Shown: positions 1-6,236 of the stretch, piece by piece
Layout of the letters: each line of letters starts with the position of its first letter
Numbering within the stretch: the first letter of the stretch is position 1
Assembly (NCBI GenBank): GCA_947457525.1
Contig: CANGXE010000031.1
Coordinates: forward strand, 1-10,657
DNA: 10,657 nt
Source of the DNA: Bacteroidota bacterium
GTDB taxonomy: Bacteria; Bacteroidota; Bacteroidia; Chitinophagales; LD1
Direction: 5' to 3'
Program-made: the position numbers and the translations under genes
The notes under the pieces: model-generated
Database searches by the model: none
What the model saw: only the letters and a program-made list of their open reading frames with translations
Told to the model about the DNA's origin: nothing

Positions 1-159
1 AACTTTACCCGTTATGACCTAGCGGTTTACAGCGAAAAAAAAGTGCTGTATTTATTCACTGCATTGATTAAATACAAAGACAACACCTATCAAATAGAAG
101 ATGAATTACAGTTGAAAAAATATGTTTCTCGCGTTTTCCGTACTATACATATGCGATAA
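1..159 (+). CDS. 3' end of an unidentified protein (partial)
   Basis: An open frame runs from the first base of the window to a TAA at 157-159, giving the last 52 residues of a protein whose start lies outside. The tail is mixed charged and aromatic (it contains AVYSEKKVLYLFTALIKYKD and ends VFRTIHMR), with no membrane segment and no motif I recognise. It reads as coding because it is open in only this convenient frame up to the edge and is followed by a promoter-bearing gap before the next gene. The family is unknown; with only the C-terminus visible no function should be assigned. Confidence 0.55.
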   Translation, partial: NFTRYDLAVYSEKKVLYLFTALIKYKDNTYQIEDELQLKKYVSRVFRTIHMR

Positions 160-198
160 CGTCATGACGAAATTCAGGTGTATGACTTTTAAAAATCA

Positions 199-229
199 TT
201 AGGAAATATTCCACTTAACTTTACCTTTG
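199..229 (+). promoter_or_regulatory. Bacteroidota-type promoter of the CBS-domain gene
   Basis: TACCTTTG at 222-229 is an exact match to the Bacteroidota -7 element TAnnTTTG. TTAG at 199-202, a 3-of-4 match to the -33 TTTG, sits 19 bases upstream, the usual spacing. Transcription would start near 234-237, leaving a leader of about 10 bases before the ATG at 246. The call rests on pattern match only. Confidence 0.55.
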
Positions 230-245
230 GGGAAAAATATAACCT

Positions 246-677
246 ATGTCAAGATCACACCAAATCAAAGTCATAATGACTTCCAATGTAGTTTGTGCTA
301 ATCCGTCACACAAATTTTCACAAGTAATTCAACTTTTTACTAATTTCCCAATCCACCACTTACCGGTTGTTGACGCTGACAATAAATTGATTGGCATCAT
401 TAGCTCAAATGATATCATGAAATTGTTTATTGATGGCAAGTACAAAGGTCAATCATTAGATACTACAGCTTTGGATAACGTTGTAAATATCACAGAGATT
501 ATGACGTCAAATCCAGAATGCGTAAAAGAAAATGATTTAGTGGAATATGCTTCACGTGTTTTCCGCGGTCGTTCTTTCCAAGCGTTGCCTGTAGTGAACG
601 AAGCCAATGAACTTGTAGGCATAGTATCTATCAAAGACGTTTTAGATTGGTACGCAGACGTATTTCGTGAATTATAA
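246..677 (+). CDS. Two-CBS-domain protein
   Basis: A 143-residue protein that consists of little else than a tandem CBS pair (Bateman module). CBS1 spans about residues 7-61 (VIMTSNVV, then HHLPVVD and LIGIISSNDI) and CBS2 about 82-137 (EIMTSNPECV, then FQALPVVNEA and LVGIVSIKDV). The two copies repeat the IMTSN opening and the LPVV...GI(I/V)S...D pattern of the family. Such pairs bind adenine nucleotides (AMP, ATP, SAM) and act as sensors; stand-alone versions usually regulate another protein in trans, and the partner cannot be told here. It is cytosolic, with no signal peptide. It has its own promoter (199-229) and ends at a bidirectional hairpin terminator (703-738), so it is probably monocistronic. 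The ATG at 246 gives the full first CBS domain, and no earlier in-frame start is needed. Confidence 0.93.
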   Translation: MSRSHQIKVIMTSNVVCANPSHKFSQVIQLFTNFPIHHLPVVDADNKLIGIISSNDIMKLFIDGKYKGQSLDTTALDNVVNITEIMTSNPECVKENDLVEYASRVFRGRSFQALPVVNEANELVGIVSIKDVLDWYADVFREL

Positions 678-702
678 TATCTGTACCATAAACTTCTACT
701 AC

Positions 703-738
703 AAAAAAAGCGCCCAACAGGCGCTTTTTTTATTTTTT
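703..738. terminator. Bidirectional rho-independent terminator
   Basis: The arm 703-714 (seven A then GCGCC) pairs perfectly with 720-731 (GGCGC then seven T) around the loop CAACA, and a further T-rich run reaches 738. The A/T flanks make it work in both directions. It closes the CBS gene on the + strand (stop at 677) and the DksA-like gene on the minus strand (stop at 753). Confidence 0.9.
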
Positions 739-752
739 GTATTAAGTAGAAT

Positions 753-1880
753 TTAGTCTTCAAATCCTTCGGAAAAATCAGCAGGTGGAGCTGGGATATT
801 TGCAGCCGGACTTTCATCATCCACTTTGCGGTTCATTTTTGCTTCAAGGCTTAATGTAGCATGAGGCACAATGCGCAATCTTTCTTTAGGGATTAAGTTT
901 CCCGATTGACGACAAACACCATAGGTTTTGTTTTCAATACGCACTAAAGCCAACTCTAAGTTTCGGATGTAAGTATGCTGGCGGCTGATTTGGTTCATTA
1001 ATGTTTCCATTTCAGATGTGTCCGTACCTTCTTCCATATTCCAAGCCTTGTTGCCGGCTTGACTGTCAGTGTGATTGTCTAAAGAGTCTTTTAAGTATTT
1101 TAACTCTTCTCTGGCTGATTCCAACTTTTTATCAATCAATATTTTGAACTCTCTCAACTCCTCATCGCTGTAACGCATTATTGGGCGTTCTTTAACTGGT
1201 TCAGGTTGTTTAAATTCAGGTTTTTTTGTTGTTACAGCTTGTTGAACAGGTGTTGGTTTCTTAGCTTCTACTTTGGGAGTTACGGGTTTAACGACTGGTT
1301 GTTGCACCACCTTTTTAACTGCCGGTTTATTTTCTTGTTTTTTAGCCACAATTTTAGCTTCCACTTTTTTTATCACCGGCTTAGGCGCTACTTTTTTTGC
1401 CGCTGGTTTTACAGTTTTCTTCACAACTGGCTTAGCCACCACCTTCTTAGGGGCAACTTTTACTGTTTTTTTAGTTGCAGGTTTCGCAACCACTTTTTTA
1501 GGAGCCGGTTTAACGACTTTTTTCTTAGCAATCGGCTTAACTACCTTTTTAACTACGGGTTTGGCGACCTTTTTAGCTACAGGTTTTACTGCTTTTTTCT
1601 TAGCTATCGGCTTCACCACTTTTTTAGCTACCGGTTTCGCCACCTTTTTAGCTATCGGTTTCGCCACTTTTTTCTTGGCGACCGGTTTAACTACTTTCTT
1701 CGCAACCGGTTTTACTGCTTTTTTAGATGCTGGCTTGACCACTTTTTTTGCAGACTTGACTACTTTTTTTGTAGCTACTGCTGCTTTCTTTTTTACGGGT
1801 ACAGGTTTGCTCTTGCTAGCAGATTTTACAGGTGTTTTAGCCTTGGCAGCCGGCTTAGCTTTTTTCTTATCTTTGCCCAT
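753..1880 (-). CDS. Histone H1-like Lys/Ala/Pro repeat tail fused to a DksA/TraR-type domain
   Basis: A 375-residue protein in two parts. Residues 1 to about 230 are extremely basic and low in complexity: repeats of the form (V/A)(V/A)KP(V/I)AKK, like the tails of histone H1 and bacterial H1-like DNA-binding proteins. Residues about 235-348 form a DksA/TraR-type domain: RYSDEELREFKILIDKKLES opens a helical hairpin, followed by RIENKTYGVCRQSGNLIPKE and VPHATLSLEAK. In that finger only the first of the four usual zinc cysteines remains (C323), a state I recall for short Bacteroidota members. The end is acidic and proline-rich. DksA-family proteins enter the RNA polymerase secondary channel, while the tail should bind DNA or RNA nonspecifically, so a nucleoid-associated transcription factor is inferred. 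I prefer the ATG at 1880 because an exact -7 box lies 17 bases upstream; the frame also allows ATG at 1928, adding 16 residues (MAVINDLVNFASKFFK). Confidence 0.88.
   Translation of the reverse strand: MGKDKKKAKPAAKAKTPVKSASKSKPVPVKKKAAVATKKVVKSAKKVVKPASKKAVKPVAKKVVKPVAKKKVAKPIAKKVAKPVAKKVVKPIAKKKAVKPVAKKVAKPVVKKVVKPIAKKKVVKPAPKKVVAKPATKKTVKVAPKKVVAKPVVKKTVKPAAKKVAPKPVIKKVEAKIVAKKQENKPAVKKVVQQPVVKPVTPKVEAKKPTPVQQAVTTKKPEFKQPEPVKERPIMRYSDEELREFKILIDKKLESAREELKYLKDSLDNHTDSQAGNKAWNMEEGTDTSEMETLMNQISRQHTYIRNLELALVRIENKTYGVCRQSGNLIPKERLRIVPHATLSLEAKMNRKVDDESPAANIPAPPADFSEGFED
1518..1742 (-). repeat. Three tandem 75-bp (25-residue) repeats in the basic tail
   Basis: Within the Lys-rich tail the 8-9 residue units group into a higher-order period of 25 residues, arranged 8+8+9. 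The third unit of each triplet carries an extra lysine: VVKPVAKKK, VVKPIAKKK and VVKPIAKKK. Three consecutive triplets are seen over these coordinates, and looser KP-VAKK units continue on both sides (about 1330-1860). This suggests growth by tandem duplication of a 75-bp block. Confidence 0.75.
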
Positions 1881-1897
1881 TTTGAAAAATTTAGATG

Positions 1898-1905
1898 CAA
1901 AATTA
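1898..1905 (-). promoter_or_regulatory. -7 promoter element of the H1/DksA fusion gene
   Basis: Read on the minus strand this is TAATTTTG, an exact TAnnTTTG match. It ends 17 bases before the ATG at 1880, the same distance as at the CBS gene. No good TTTG lies at the -33 position, so the element may be weak. An alternative for the longer start at 1928 is TTG (1973-1971), 17 bases, then TATATTTA (1953-1946), a 7-of-8 match. This pair of options decides the start of the gene. Confidence 0.4.
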
Positions 1906-1993
1906 ACTAAATCATTAATTACAGCCATATTTGTAAATGAAGGCGTAAATATAAAAAACCGTTAGAAAAACAATACAAAAGATTTTTATATGC

Positions 1994-2012
1994 CTTATTT
2001 CTGAGAAATAAG
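1994..2012. promoter_or_regulatory. Perfect 8-bp inverted repeat, possible operator
   Basis: CTTATTTC (1994-2001) and GAAATAAG (2005-2012) are perfect inverted copies around TGA. The dyad sits 36 bases upstream of the lipoprotein ATG and just upstream of TTAGTTTG (2019-2026), a 7-of-8 match to the Bacteroidota -7 element, so a bound protein would cover the -33 region. No T-run follows, so it is not a terminator. It lies in the intergenic region shared with the divergent H1/DksA gene. Confidence 0.35.
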
Positions 2013-2018
2013 CGTAAC

Positions 2019-2026
2019 TTAGTTTG
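2019..2026 (+). promoter_or_regulatory. Candidate -7 element for the lipoprotein gene
   Basis: TTAGTTTG matches TAnnTTTG at 7 of 8 positions and ends 22 bases before the ATG at 2049. No clear TTTG is found about 19 bases upstream, where the inverted repeat 1994-2012 lies instead; this would fit a promoter that depends on an activator or is blocked by a repressor. Confidence 0.3.
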
Positions 2027-2048
2027 TCATTAATAAATAGAACAAACC

Positions 2049-2906
2049 ATGAAAATCCGATTTACCTTTATGCTTACCCTATTGGGAATGCTATTTTTTT
2101 CTTCTTGTAAGAGAGAGTTTTTGGAAAGCATACAATCCGCTGAAGATAATGCGCAAATTGAAACTGAGTTTTCACAAGTTTTTGAAGCGGTGGCTGATTT
2201 TGCAGCAAATGATGGCCGTGTAAATAAAACAGATGATTTTTTATTGCCTAGTGGCGCAACAGTAGTATTTACCGATTCACTATTTAATGATGGTGATGGG
2301 ATTGATTTTGACATAAACTACGGTCCGCTAAATAGCGGAGGCAGCACAAAGGGTCGCTTGTGTAAAGACGGACGTTACCGTGCAGGCATTGTTCACGTAG
2401 GGATGACCTCTCGATGGAGCGAAATCCCCTGCATTGTTACCATTGCAATTTCATCATCTGACCAATATTATGCAGGAAATGGCACAAAAATGTACCAATT
2501 GACCGGAACAAAAACAGTAACTAAAACCAGCGTCAACAGTTACAATGTTGAGGTGCTTAATGCTACGATGCAACGCGACAATGGTATTGTAAGTTGGAAT
2601 GCTGAAAGAACTATTACTAAAACCAACGACCCGGGTGCTGGATGGGAAAATGATGAATACACCATTGAAGGTAGTGCAGACGGTATAAATGCAAACGGAG
2701 ATGCTTTCACTGCTGAGATAGTTTCGCCATTAGTGAAAGAAATGTCATTGGGATGTATGTCTACTTTTATTCAAGGGGAAATTGCAGTTACGAACAGTAA
2801 TGAGAAAGTACTTTCTATAGATTACGATAGTTTTGGTGACGCAGCTTGTGACAAAACTGCTACTATTTATTACAATAATCGTTCACGAAATATCACCCTT
2901 TGGTAA
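2049..2906 (+). CDS. Secreted lipoprotein of a Bacteroidota-type uncharacterised family
   Basis: A 285-residue protein with a classic lipoprotein signal: M-K-I-R, a hydrophobic stretch (residues 5-17) and the lipobox FFSSC with the lipid-bearing Cys20, followed by KRE. The rest is soluble and rich in beta-forming Thr, Ser, Val and Asn, with no membrane segment. Features I recognise from Bacteroidota lipoproteins of unknown function are DGRYRAGI (107-114), YQLTGTKTVT (149-158), a middle region with ISWN-like VSWNAERTIT (181-190), and a C-terminal block GCMSTFIQGEI (235-245) ... DYDSFGDAACDKTATIYYN (258-276). Four further cysteines (105, 128, 236, 267) could form disulfides after export. It is presumably anchored in the outer membrane or periplasm. 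Its stop overlaps the start of the next gene (TAATG), so the two are probably co-translated. The function is unknown. Confidence 0.85.
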   Translation: MKIRFTFMLTLLGMLFFSSCKREFLESIQSAEDNAQIETEFSQVFEAVADFAANDGRVNKTDDFLLPSGATVVFTDSLFNDGDGIDFDINYGPLNSGGSTKGRLCKDGRYRAGIVHVGMTSRWSEIPCIVTIAISSSDQYYAGNGTKMYQLTGTKTVTKTSVNSYNVEVLNATMQRDNGIVSWNAERTITKTNDPGAGWENDEYTIEGSADGINANGDAFTAEIVSPLVKEMSLGCMSTFIQGEIAVTNSNEKVLSIDYDSFGDAACDKTATIYYNNRSRNITLW

Positions 2907-3724
2907 TGGTCACTCCTGCTGAAATATTAGCCAAACTCGCCAAAGTTTTTACTGTCATTTCATTGCGCTACGTCTTATTTGCAGGTGTTCTTTATTTCAT
3001 ATTCTATATATGGAAAAAACGCAGCTTTATTCAGCAAAAAATTCAAGCTAAATTTCCAACTCGAAACGATTTAATGCGAGAAATTGGATACTCCATTTCT
3101 TCGATGCTAATGTTTGCTGTGGTGGCTTCCATTATGTTTGTGCTACGCAAAAATGGATATACCAAAGTATATCTCGATTTCAATGAACACAGTATTGGAT
3201 ATTTTATCTTTTCGGTAGTGGTATTTATTGTGGTGCATGATGCCTATTTTTATTGGATGCACCGTTTTATGCATTGGAAAAAGATTTACAAATACGTACA
3301 CAAAGTTCATCATCTCAGCACTAATCCAACACCTTGGGCTGCTTTTTCGTTTCATCCATTAGAGGCACTGATTGAAATTGGCATTTTACCCATCATGCTT
3401 TTTACCATTCCTATTCATCCTTTTGCAATTTTGATTTGGGTGCTCTATCAAACCGGAATGAATGTGTTAGGACATTTGGGCTTTGAACTCTTTCCCAAAG
3501 GGTTTACGCAAAACACGATTACTCAATTTAGCAATACTTCCACTCACCATAATATGCATCACCGCTATGTAAACTGTAACTATGGTTTATATTTCAATTA
3601 CTGGGACAAATGGATGGGTACTAACCATGCGCAATACCACGAAACTTTTGACTCTATCGCAAACCGCAAAAGCGAAAGTACTGCCGACCCAATTTTACTC
3701 GAAAGTCAAACTATACAAACATAA
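2906..3724 (+). CDS. Sterol desaturase / fatty acid hydroxylase family membrane protein
   Basis: A 272-residue integral membrane protein with the histidine clusters of the di-iron fatty acid hydroxylase superfamily: HDAYFYWMHRFMH (111-123, the DxxxYWxHRxxH signature), HKVHH (132-136), FHPLE (149-153) and HHNMHH (214-219) followed by NYG. Hydrophobic segments lie at about 19-36, 66-80, 97-112 and 156-186. Family members use O2 to hydroxylate or desaturate lipid chains, sterols, carotenoids or ether lipids; the substrate cannot be read here, and sterols themselves are unlikely in this phylum. The ATG at 2906 overlaps the lipoprotein stop by one base (TAATG). The frame also allows a TTG at 2900, but the ATG is preferred. 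The polar C-terminus after residue 240 is not conserved in any way I recognise. Confidence 0.92.
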   Translation: MVTPAEILAKLAKVFTVISLRYVLFAGVLYFIFYIWKKRSFIQQKIQAKFPTRNDLMREIGYSISSMLMFAVVASIMFVLRKNGYTKVYLDFNEHSIGYFIFSVVVFIVVHDAYFYWMHRFMHWKKIYKYVHKVHHLSTNPTPWAAFSFHPLEALIEIGILPIMLFTIPIHPFAILIWVLYQTGMNVLGHLGFELFPKGFTQNTITQFSNTSTHHNMHHRYVNCNYGLYFNYWDKWMGTNHAQYHETFDSIANRKSESTADPILLESQTIQT

Positions 3725-3725
3725 T

Positions 3726-3758
3726 TTTGTTCTTAAATTCGATGTGTTAAAATTTTTG
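3726..3758 (+). promoter_or_regulatory. Candidate promoter of the GNAT-type acyltransferase gene
   Basis: TTTG at 3726-3729 and AATTTTTG at 3751-3758 (7 of 8 to TAnnTTTG) are 21 bases apart, an acceptable Bacteroidota layout. It would start transcripts near 3765, about 28 bases before the GTG. The stretch is AT-rich, so a chance match is quite possible. Confidence 0.28.
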
Positions 3759-3792
3759 ACCATCCTTGTTCGTCAATAACTAAAATATATCA

Positions 3793-5001
3793 GTGAATAT
3801 TTGTTTGCAATATTGTCCTGCTCGGCAGGAAGAAAATATAACTACTCAATTGTATTCGTTCCATATTGAAGAACGCATATCCGAATCTTACAATTGGCAA
3901 TCCTTTATCCCACGCGATTGGGAATTGATGCAAACCGATTATTTACAACTCATAGAAAATACACAAGCAGGAAAACTAAGTTTTCGCTATGTGTTGGTGC
4001 AGCGCAATCATAAAACAGTTGGCGCTCTTTACTTTCAAGTAAGTCATTTTACCCCCCACCAGCTCATCAATTATTTTCCGGAGGGCAATTCCTTATTCAA
4101 TAAACTAGCAAAATCAATTTCCCAAAAGATACTTACCTCTATTGATCTAGATTTATTAATCAGCGGCAATAGTTTTATGACCGGTGATAGCGGTTTTTAT
4201 TTTCATCCATCGGTTTCCAAAAATGAACAAGGCCAAATTTTCCGCGAAGCAGTTCGCCAAATTTTTGTGGCATCTAAGACCATCAAAGCCGTAGTGATTG
4301 CGGATTTGTATGCCCCAAAAAGTGAGTTTGACAATAACTTTAAATCGATGGGATTTCATGAAACGACTGTTGAAAGTGACATGAGCATAACTATTCGCCC
4401 CGAATGGAAAACTTTCGAGGACTATCGCCAGAGCCTTTCCTCAAAATATAGAGTGCGCTGCAACAAAGTGTTTTCACTCTGCAATGAAAATGGTGTAGTG
4501 CGAAAAGATTTAACCGCTGAGGAAATTAAAGCAGCTCAGGCTGAAATCTTTTCACTTTATCAAAACGTGATGCAAAATGCTTCTTTCAAATTATCGGAGT
4601 TGACGGAGAATTACTTCTACGAACAAAAAATACAGCTACCGAACAAGTACAAGCTTTATGCCTACTATCGCGACGACTTGATGATTGGATTTATCTCTGC
4701 TTTTGTGTTGAATGAACGTATGGAAATCCACTACACTGGCATGAAACACGAGTTGAGTAAACCGATTAATCTCTATCAACACATGATGTATGACATGGTA
4801 GAATTGGGAATAAAATCAAGCATTAAAAAAGTGCATTTTGGTCGCACAGCGCCCGAAATAAAAAGCACCATTGGCGCCACGCCTTCTCCAATGTATGGTT
4901 ACATAAAACACCGAAATTGGTTATTCAATGCGCTTTTAGTAAAAACCTACACCAGCAATTTGAAACCCAAACAATATACCTTCAGAAATCCATTCAAATA
5001 A
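3793..5001 (+). CDS. GNAT-fold acyltransferase (BioF2/FemAB-like)
   Basis: A 402-residue soluble protein. The C-terminal half has the look of the BioF2-like / FemAB-like acyl-CoA N-acyltransferase group: the lead-in FEDYRQSLSSKYRVRCNKVF (208-227), a helical linker ending near residue 283, the strand pair YKLYAYYRDDLMIGFISAFV (286-305), then MEIHYTGMKH (310-319) and HFGRTAPEIKSTIGATP (348-364). The N-terminal half (for example RYVLVQRNHKTVGALYFQVS, 65-84) would be the first of the two GNAT-like lobes. Proteins of this type transfer acyl or aminoacyl groups to amines, some in cell wall or lipid synthesis; the substrate is unknown. The start is GTG at 3793, because the frame is closed by TAA at 3781 and the next ATG is at residue 46, which would cut into the first lobe. 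It lies 68 bases after the hydroxylase gene and may be co-regulated with it. Confidence 0.75.
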   Translation: MNICLQYCPARQEENITTQLYSFHIEERISESYNWQSFIPRDWELMQTDYLQLIENTQAGKLSFRYVLVQRNHKTVGALYFQVSHFTPHQLINYFPEGNSLFNKLAKSISQKILTSIDLDLLISGNSFMTGDSGFYFHPSVSKNEQGQIFREAVRQIFVASKTIKAVVIADLYAPKSEFDNNFKSMGFHETTVESDMSITIRPEWKTFEDYRQSLSSKYRVRCNKVFSLCNENGVVRKDLTAEEIKAAQAEIFSLYQNVMQNASFKLSELTENYFYEQKIQLPNKYKLYAYYRDDLMIGFISAFVLNERMEIHYTGMKHELSKPINLYQHMMYDMVELGIKSSIKKVHFGRTAPEIKSTIGATPSPMYGYIKHRNWLFNALLVKTYTSNLKPKQYTFRNPFK

Positions 5002-5015
5002 GCCCACAATTCTAT

Positions 5016-5023
5016 TAATATTG
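5016..5023 (+). promoter_or_regulatory. Candidate -7 element of the acyl-CoA dehydrogenase gene
   Basis: TAATATTG matches TAnnTTTG at 7 of 8 positions and ends 19 bases before the ATG at 5043. The same octamer occurs before the transketolase gene (7997-8004). A convincing TTTG at -33 is lacking. Confidence 0.4.
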
Positions 5024-5042
5024 CTCGCTAAATAATAAGGTT

Positions 5043-6194
5043 ATGGTAGAAAGAACAATCTACAACGATGAACAAAAAATGTTTGCACAATCAGTTCGCG
5101 ATTTCATTGCGAAAGAAATAACCCCAAACAATGCGCAGTGGGAAAAAGACCACATGGTTAGCCGCGAAAGTTGGTTGAAGTTTGGTGAAGCAGGTTTGTT
5201 GTGCATGCAAGTGTCCGAAGAATATGGCGGATTGGGTATCACAGATTTTCGCTATAACGCCATCATCACCGAAGAACTAGGGCGTTCGGGTTGTGCGGGA
5301 CCTGCGGTGGGTTACCCTTTACATTCTGACATTGTTTCACCTTATATAGAACACTACGGCAACGAAGCAACGAAGAAGAAATATTTACCTAAAATGGTCA
5401 CCGGAGAATGGATTGCAGCCATCGCAATGACAGAACCCGGAGCCGGCAGTGATTTGCAAAACATCAGAACAACAGCAGTTGATAAAGGTGACCATTACTT
5501 GGTGAATGGCTCTAAAACTTTTATCACCAATGGCTACTTGAGCGACTTAGTAGTAGTGGCGGTGAAAACCGACCCAAGCAAAGGCGCTAAAGGTACTTCA
5601 CTCCTCGTTATTGACAACAGCATGAAAGGCTACACCAAAGGAAAACCTTTCGAAAAAGTAGGATTGCATGCCCAAGATACTTGTGAATTGTTTTTTGAGA
5701 ACGTAGAAGTGCCGAAAGAAAACCTATTGGGCAACGAAGGAGAAGGTTTTAAATACATGATGACCGAACTTTCGCAAGAACGATTGGTGGTGGCGCTCTC
5801 AGCCATTGGAGCGGCAGAAGGTACAGTAGAAAAAACAGTGCAATACACCAAAGAAAGAATGGCGTTCGGCAAACCGATTGCAGAGTTGCAAAACACTCGT
5901 TTCAAACTGGCCGAACAGGCTACTGAAGTACAGGTAGGTAGAATTTTTGCCGACCAATGCATTACGCTTCATTGTGATAAAAAACTTGACCAAGCCACAG
6001 CCTCCATGGCAAAATATTGGCTGACCGATTTGCAAAGCAAGGTGGCCGATGAATGTTTGCAGTTACACGGAGGATACGGCTATATGTGGGAATATCAAGT
6101 GGCGCGCGCTTGGGCAGATGCTCGTGTGCAACGAATCTACGCTGGCACTAACGAAATCATGAAAGAGTTGATAGCTCGTCACATTTTGAAGTAA
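5043..6194 (+). CDS. Acyl-CoA dehydrogenase, long-chain (LCAD/ACADL) type
   Basis: A 383-residue flavoprotein of normal length for the family. It oxidises acyl-CoA to trans-2-enoyl-CoA in fatty acid beta-oxidation, passing electrons to ETF. The N-terminal helical domain covers about 1-120, the beta domain with the FAD/substrate signature AMTEPGAGSD (128-137) and TFITNG (159-164) about 121-225, and the C-terminal helical domain carries ERMAFGKPI (271-279) and QLHGGYGYMWEYQVARAWAD (340-359). At the end, IYAGTNEIMKELIAR (365-379) closely resembles the mammalian long-chain enzyme. The Glu that is the base in medium-chain enzymes (YEG) is replaced by Ala367, so the base is expected to be E246 in SQERL, as in LCAD and isovaleryl-CoA dehydrogenase. 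The ATG at 5043 is preceded by AATAAGG, a modest ribosome binding site. Chain-length preference is inferred from motif resemblance only. Confidence 0.95.
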   Translation: MVERTIYNDEQKMFAQSVRDFIAKEITPNNAQWEKDHMVSRESWLKFGEAGLLCMQVSEEYGGLGITDFRYNAIITEELGRSGCAGPAVGYPLHSDIVSPYIEHYGNEATKKKYLPKMVTGEWIAAIAMTEPGAGSDLQNIRTTAVDKGDHYLVNGSKTFITNGYLSDLVVVAVKTDPSKGAKGTSLLVIDNSMKGYTKGKPFEKVGLHAQDTCELFFENVEVPKENLLGNEGEGFKYMMTELSQERLVVALSAIGAAEGTVEKTVQYTKERMAFGKPIAELQNTRFKLAEQATEVQVGRIFADQCITLHCDKKLDQATASMAKYWLTDLQSKVADECLQLHGGYGYMWEYQVARAWADARVQRIYAGTNEIMKELIARHILK

Positions 6195-6198
6195 TTGC

Positions 6199-6229
6199 TT
6201 TGCCAAACCGCTTCTTTCGCCTATCTTCG
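6199..6229 (+). promoter_or_regulatory. Promoter in front of the 108-aa gene and menA
   Basis: TTTG (6199-6202) and TATCTTCG (6222-6229, 7 of 8 to TAnnTTTG) are exactly 19 bases apart. Transcription would begin near 6234-6237, almost at the ATG at 6237, so the message would be leaderless or nearly so. This suggests menA expression separate from the acyl-CoA dehydrogenase. Confidence 0.55.
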
Positions 6230-6236
6230 ACCAAAC

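Noticed and set aside
160..169. Palindrome CGTCATGACG, with similar GTCAT-ATGAC at 270-280 and TGACGTCA at 502-509.
   Set aside because: The latter two encode the repeated IMTSN opening of the CBS domains, so they are explained by protein sequence; the first alone is too short to call an operator.
1206..1965. Two long + strand open frames (1206-1910 and 1273-1965) opposite the Lys-rich gene, one rich in Phe/Arg/Tyr and one in Thr/Phe/Gly.
   Set aside because: They are mirror images of the repetitive AAA/GCT/CCG codons on the minus strand; the resulting proteins are low-complexity with no family features, and the minus frame carries a recognisable DksA-type domain.
3582..3779. Open frame of 65 codons over the 3' end of the hydroxylase gene and the following gap.
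   Set aside because: It overlaps a gene with clear histidine motifs in another frame and has no family features.
3756..3789. TTGACC (3756-3761) followed by TAAAAT about 19 bases later, resembling a proteobacterial sigma-70 promoter.
   Set aside because: The genome appears to be Bacteroidota, whose main sigma factor uses a different consensus, and the implied start would fall almost on the GTG.
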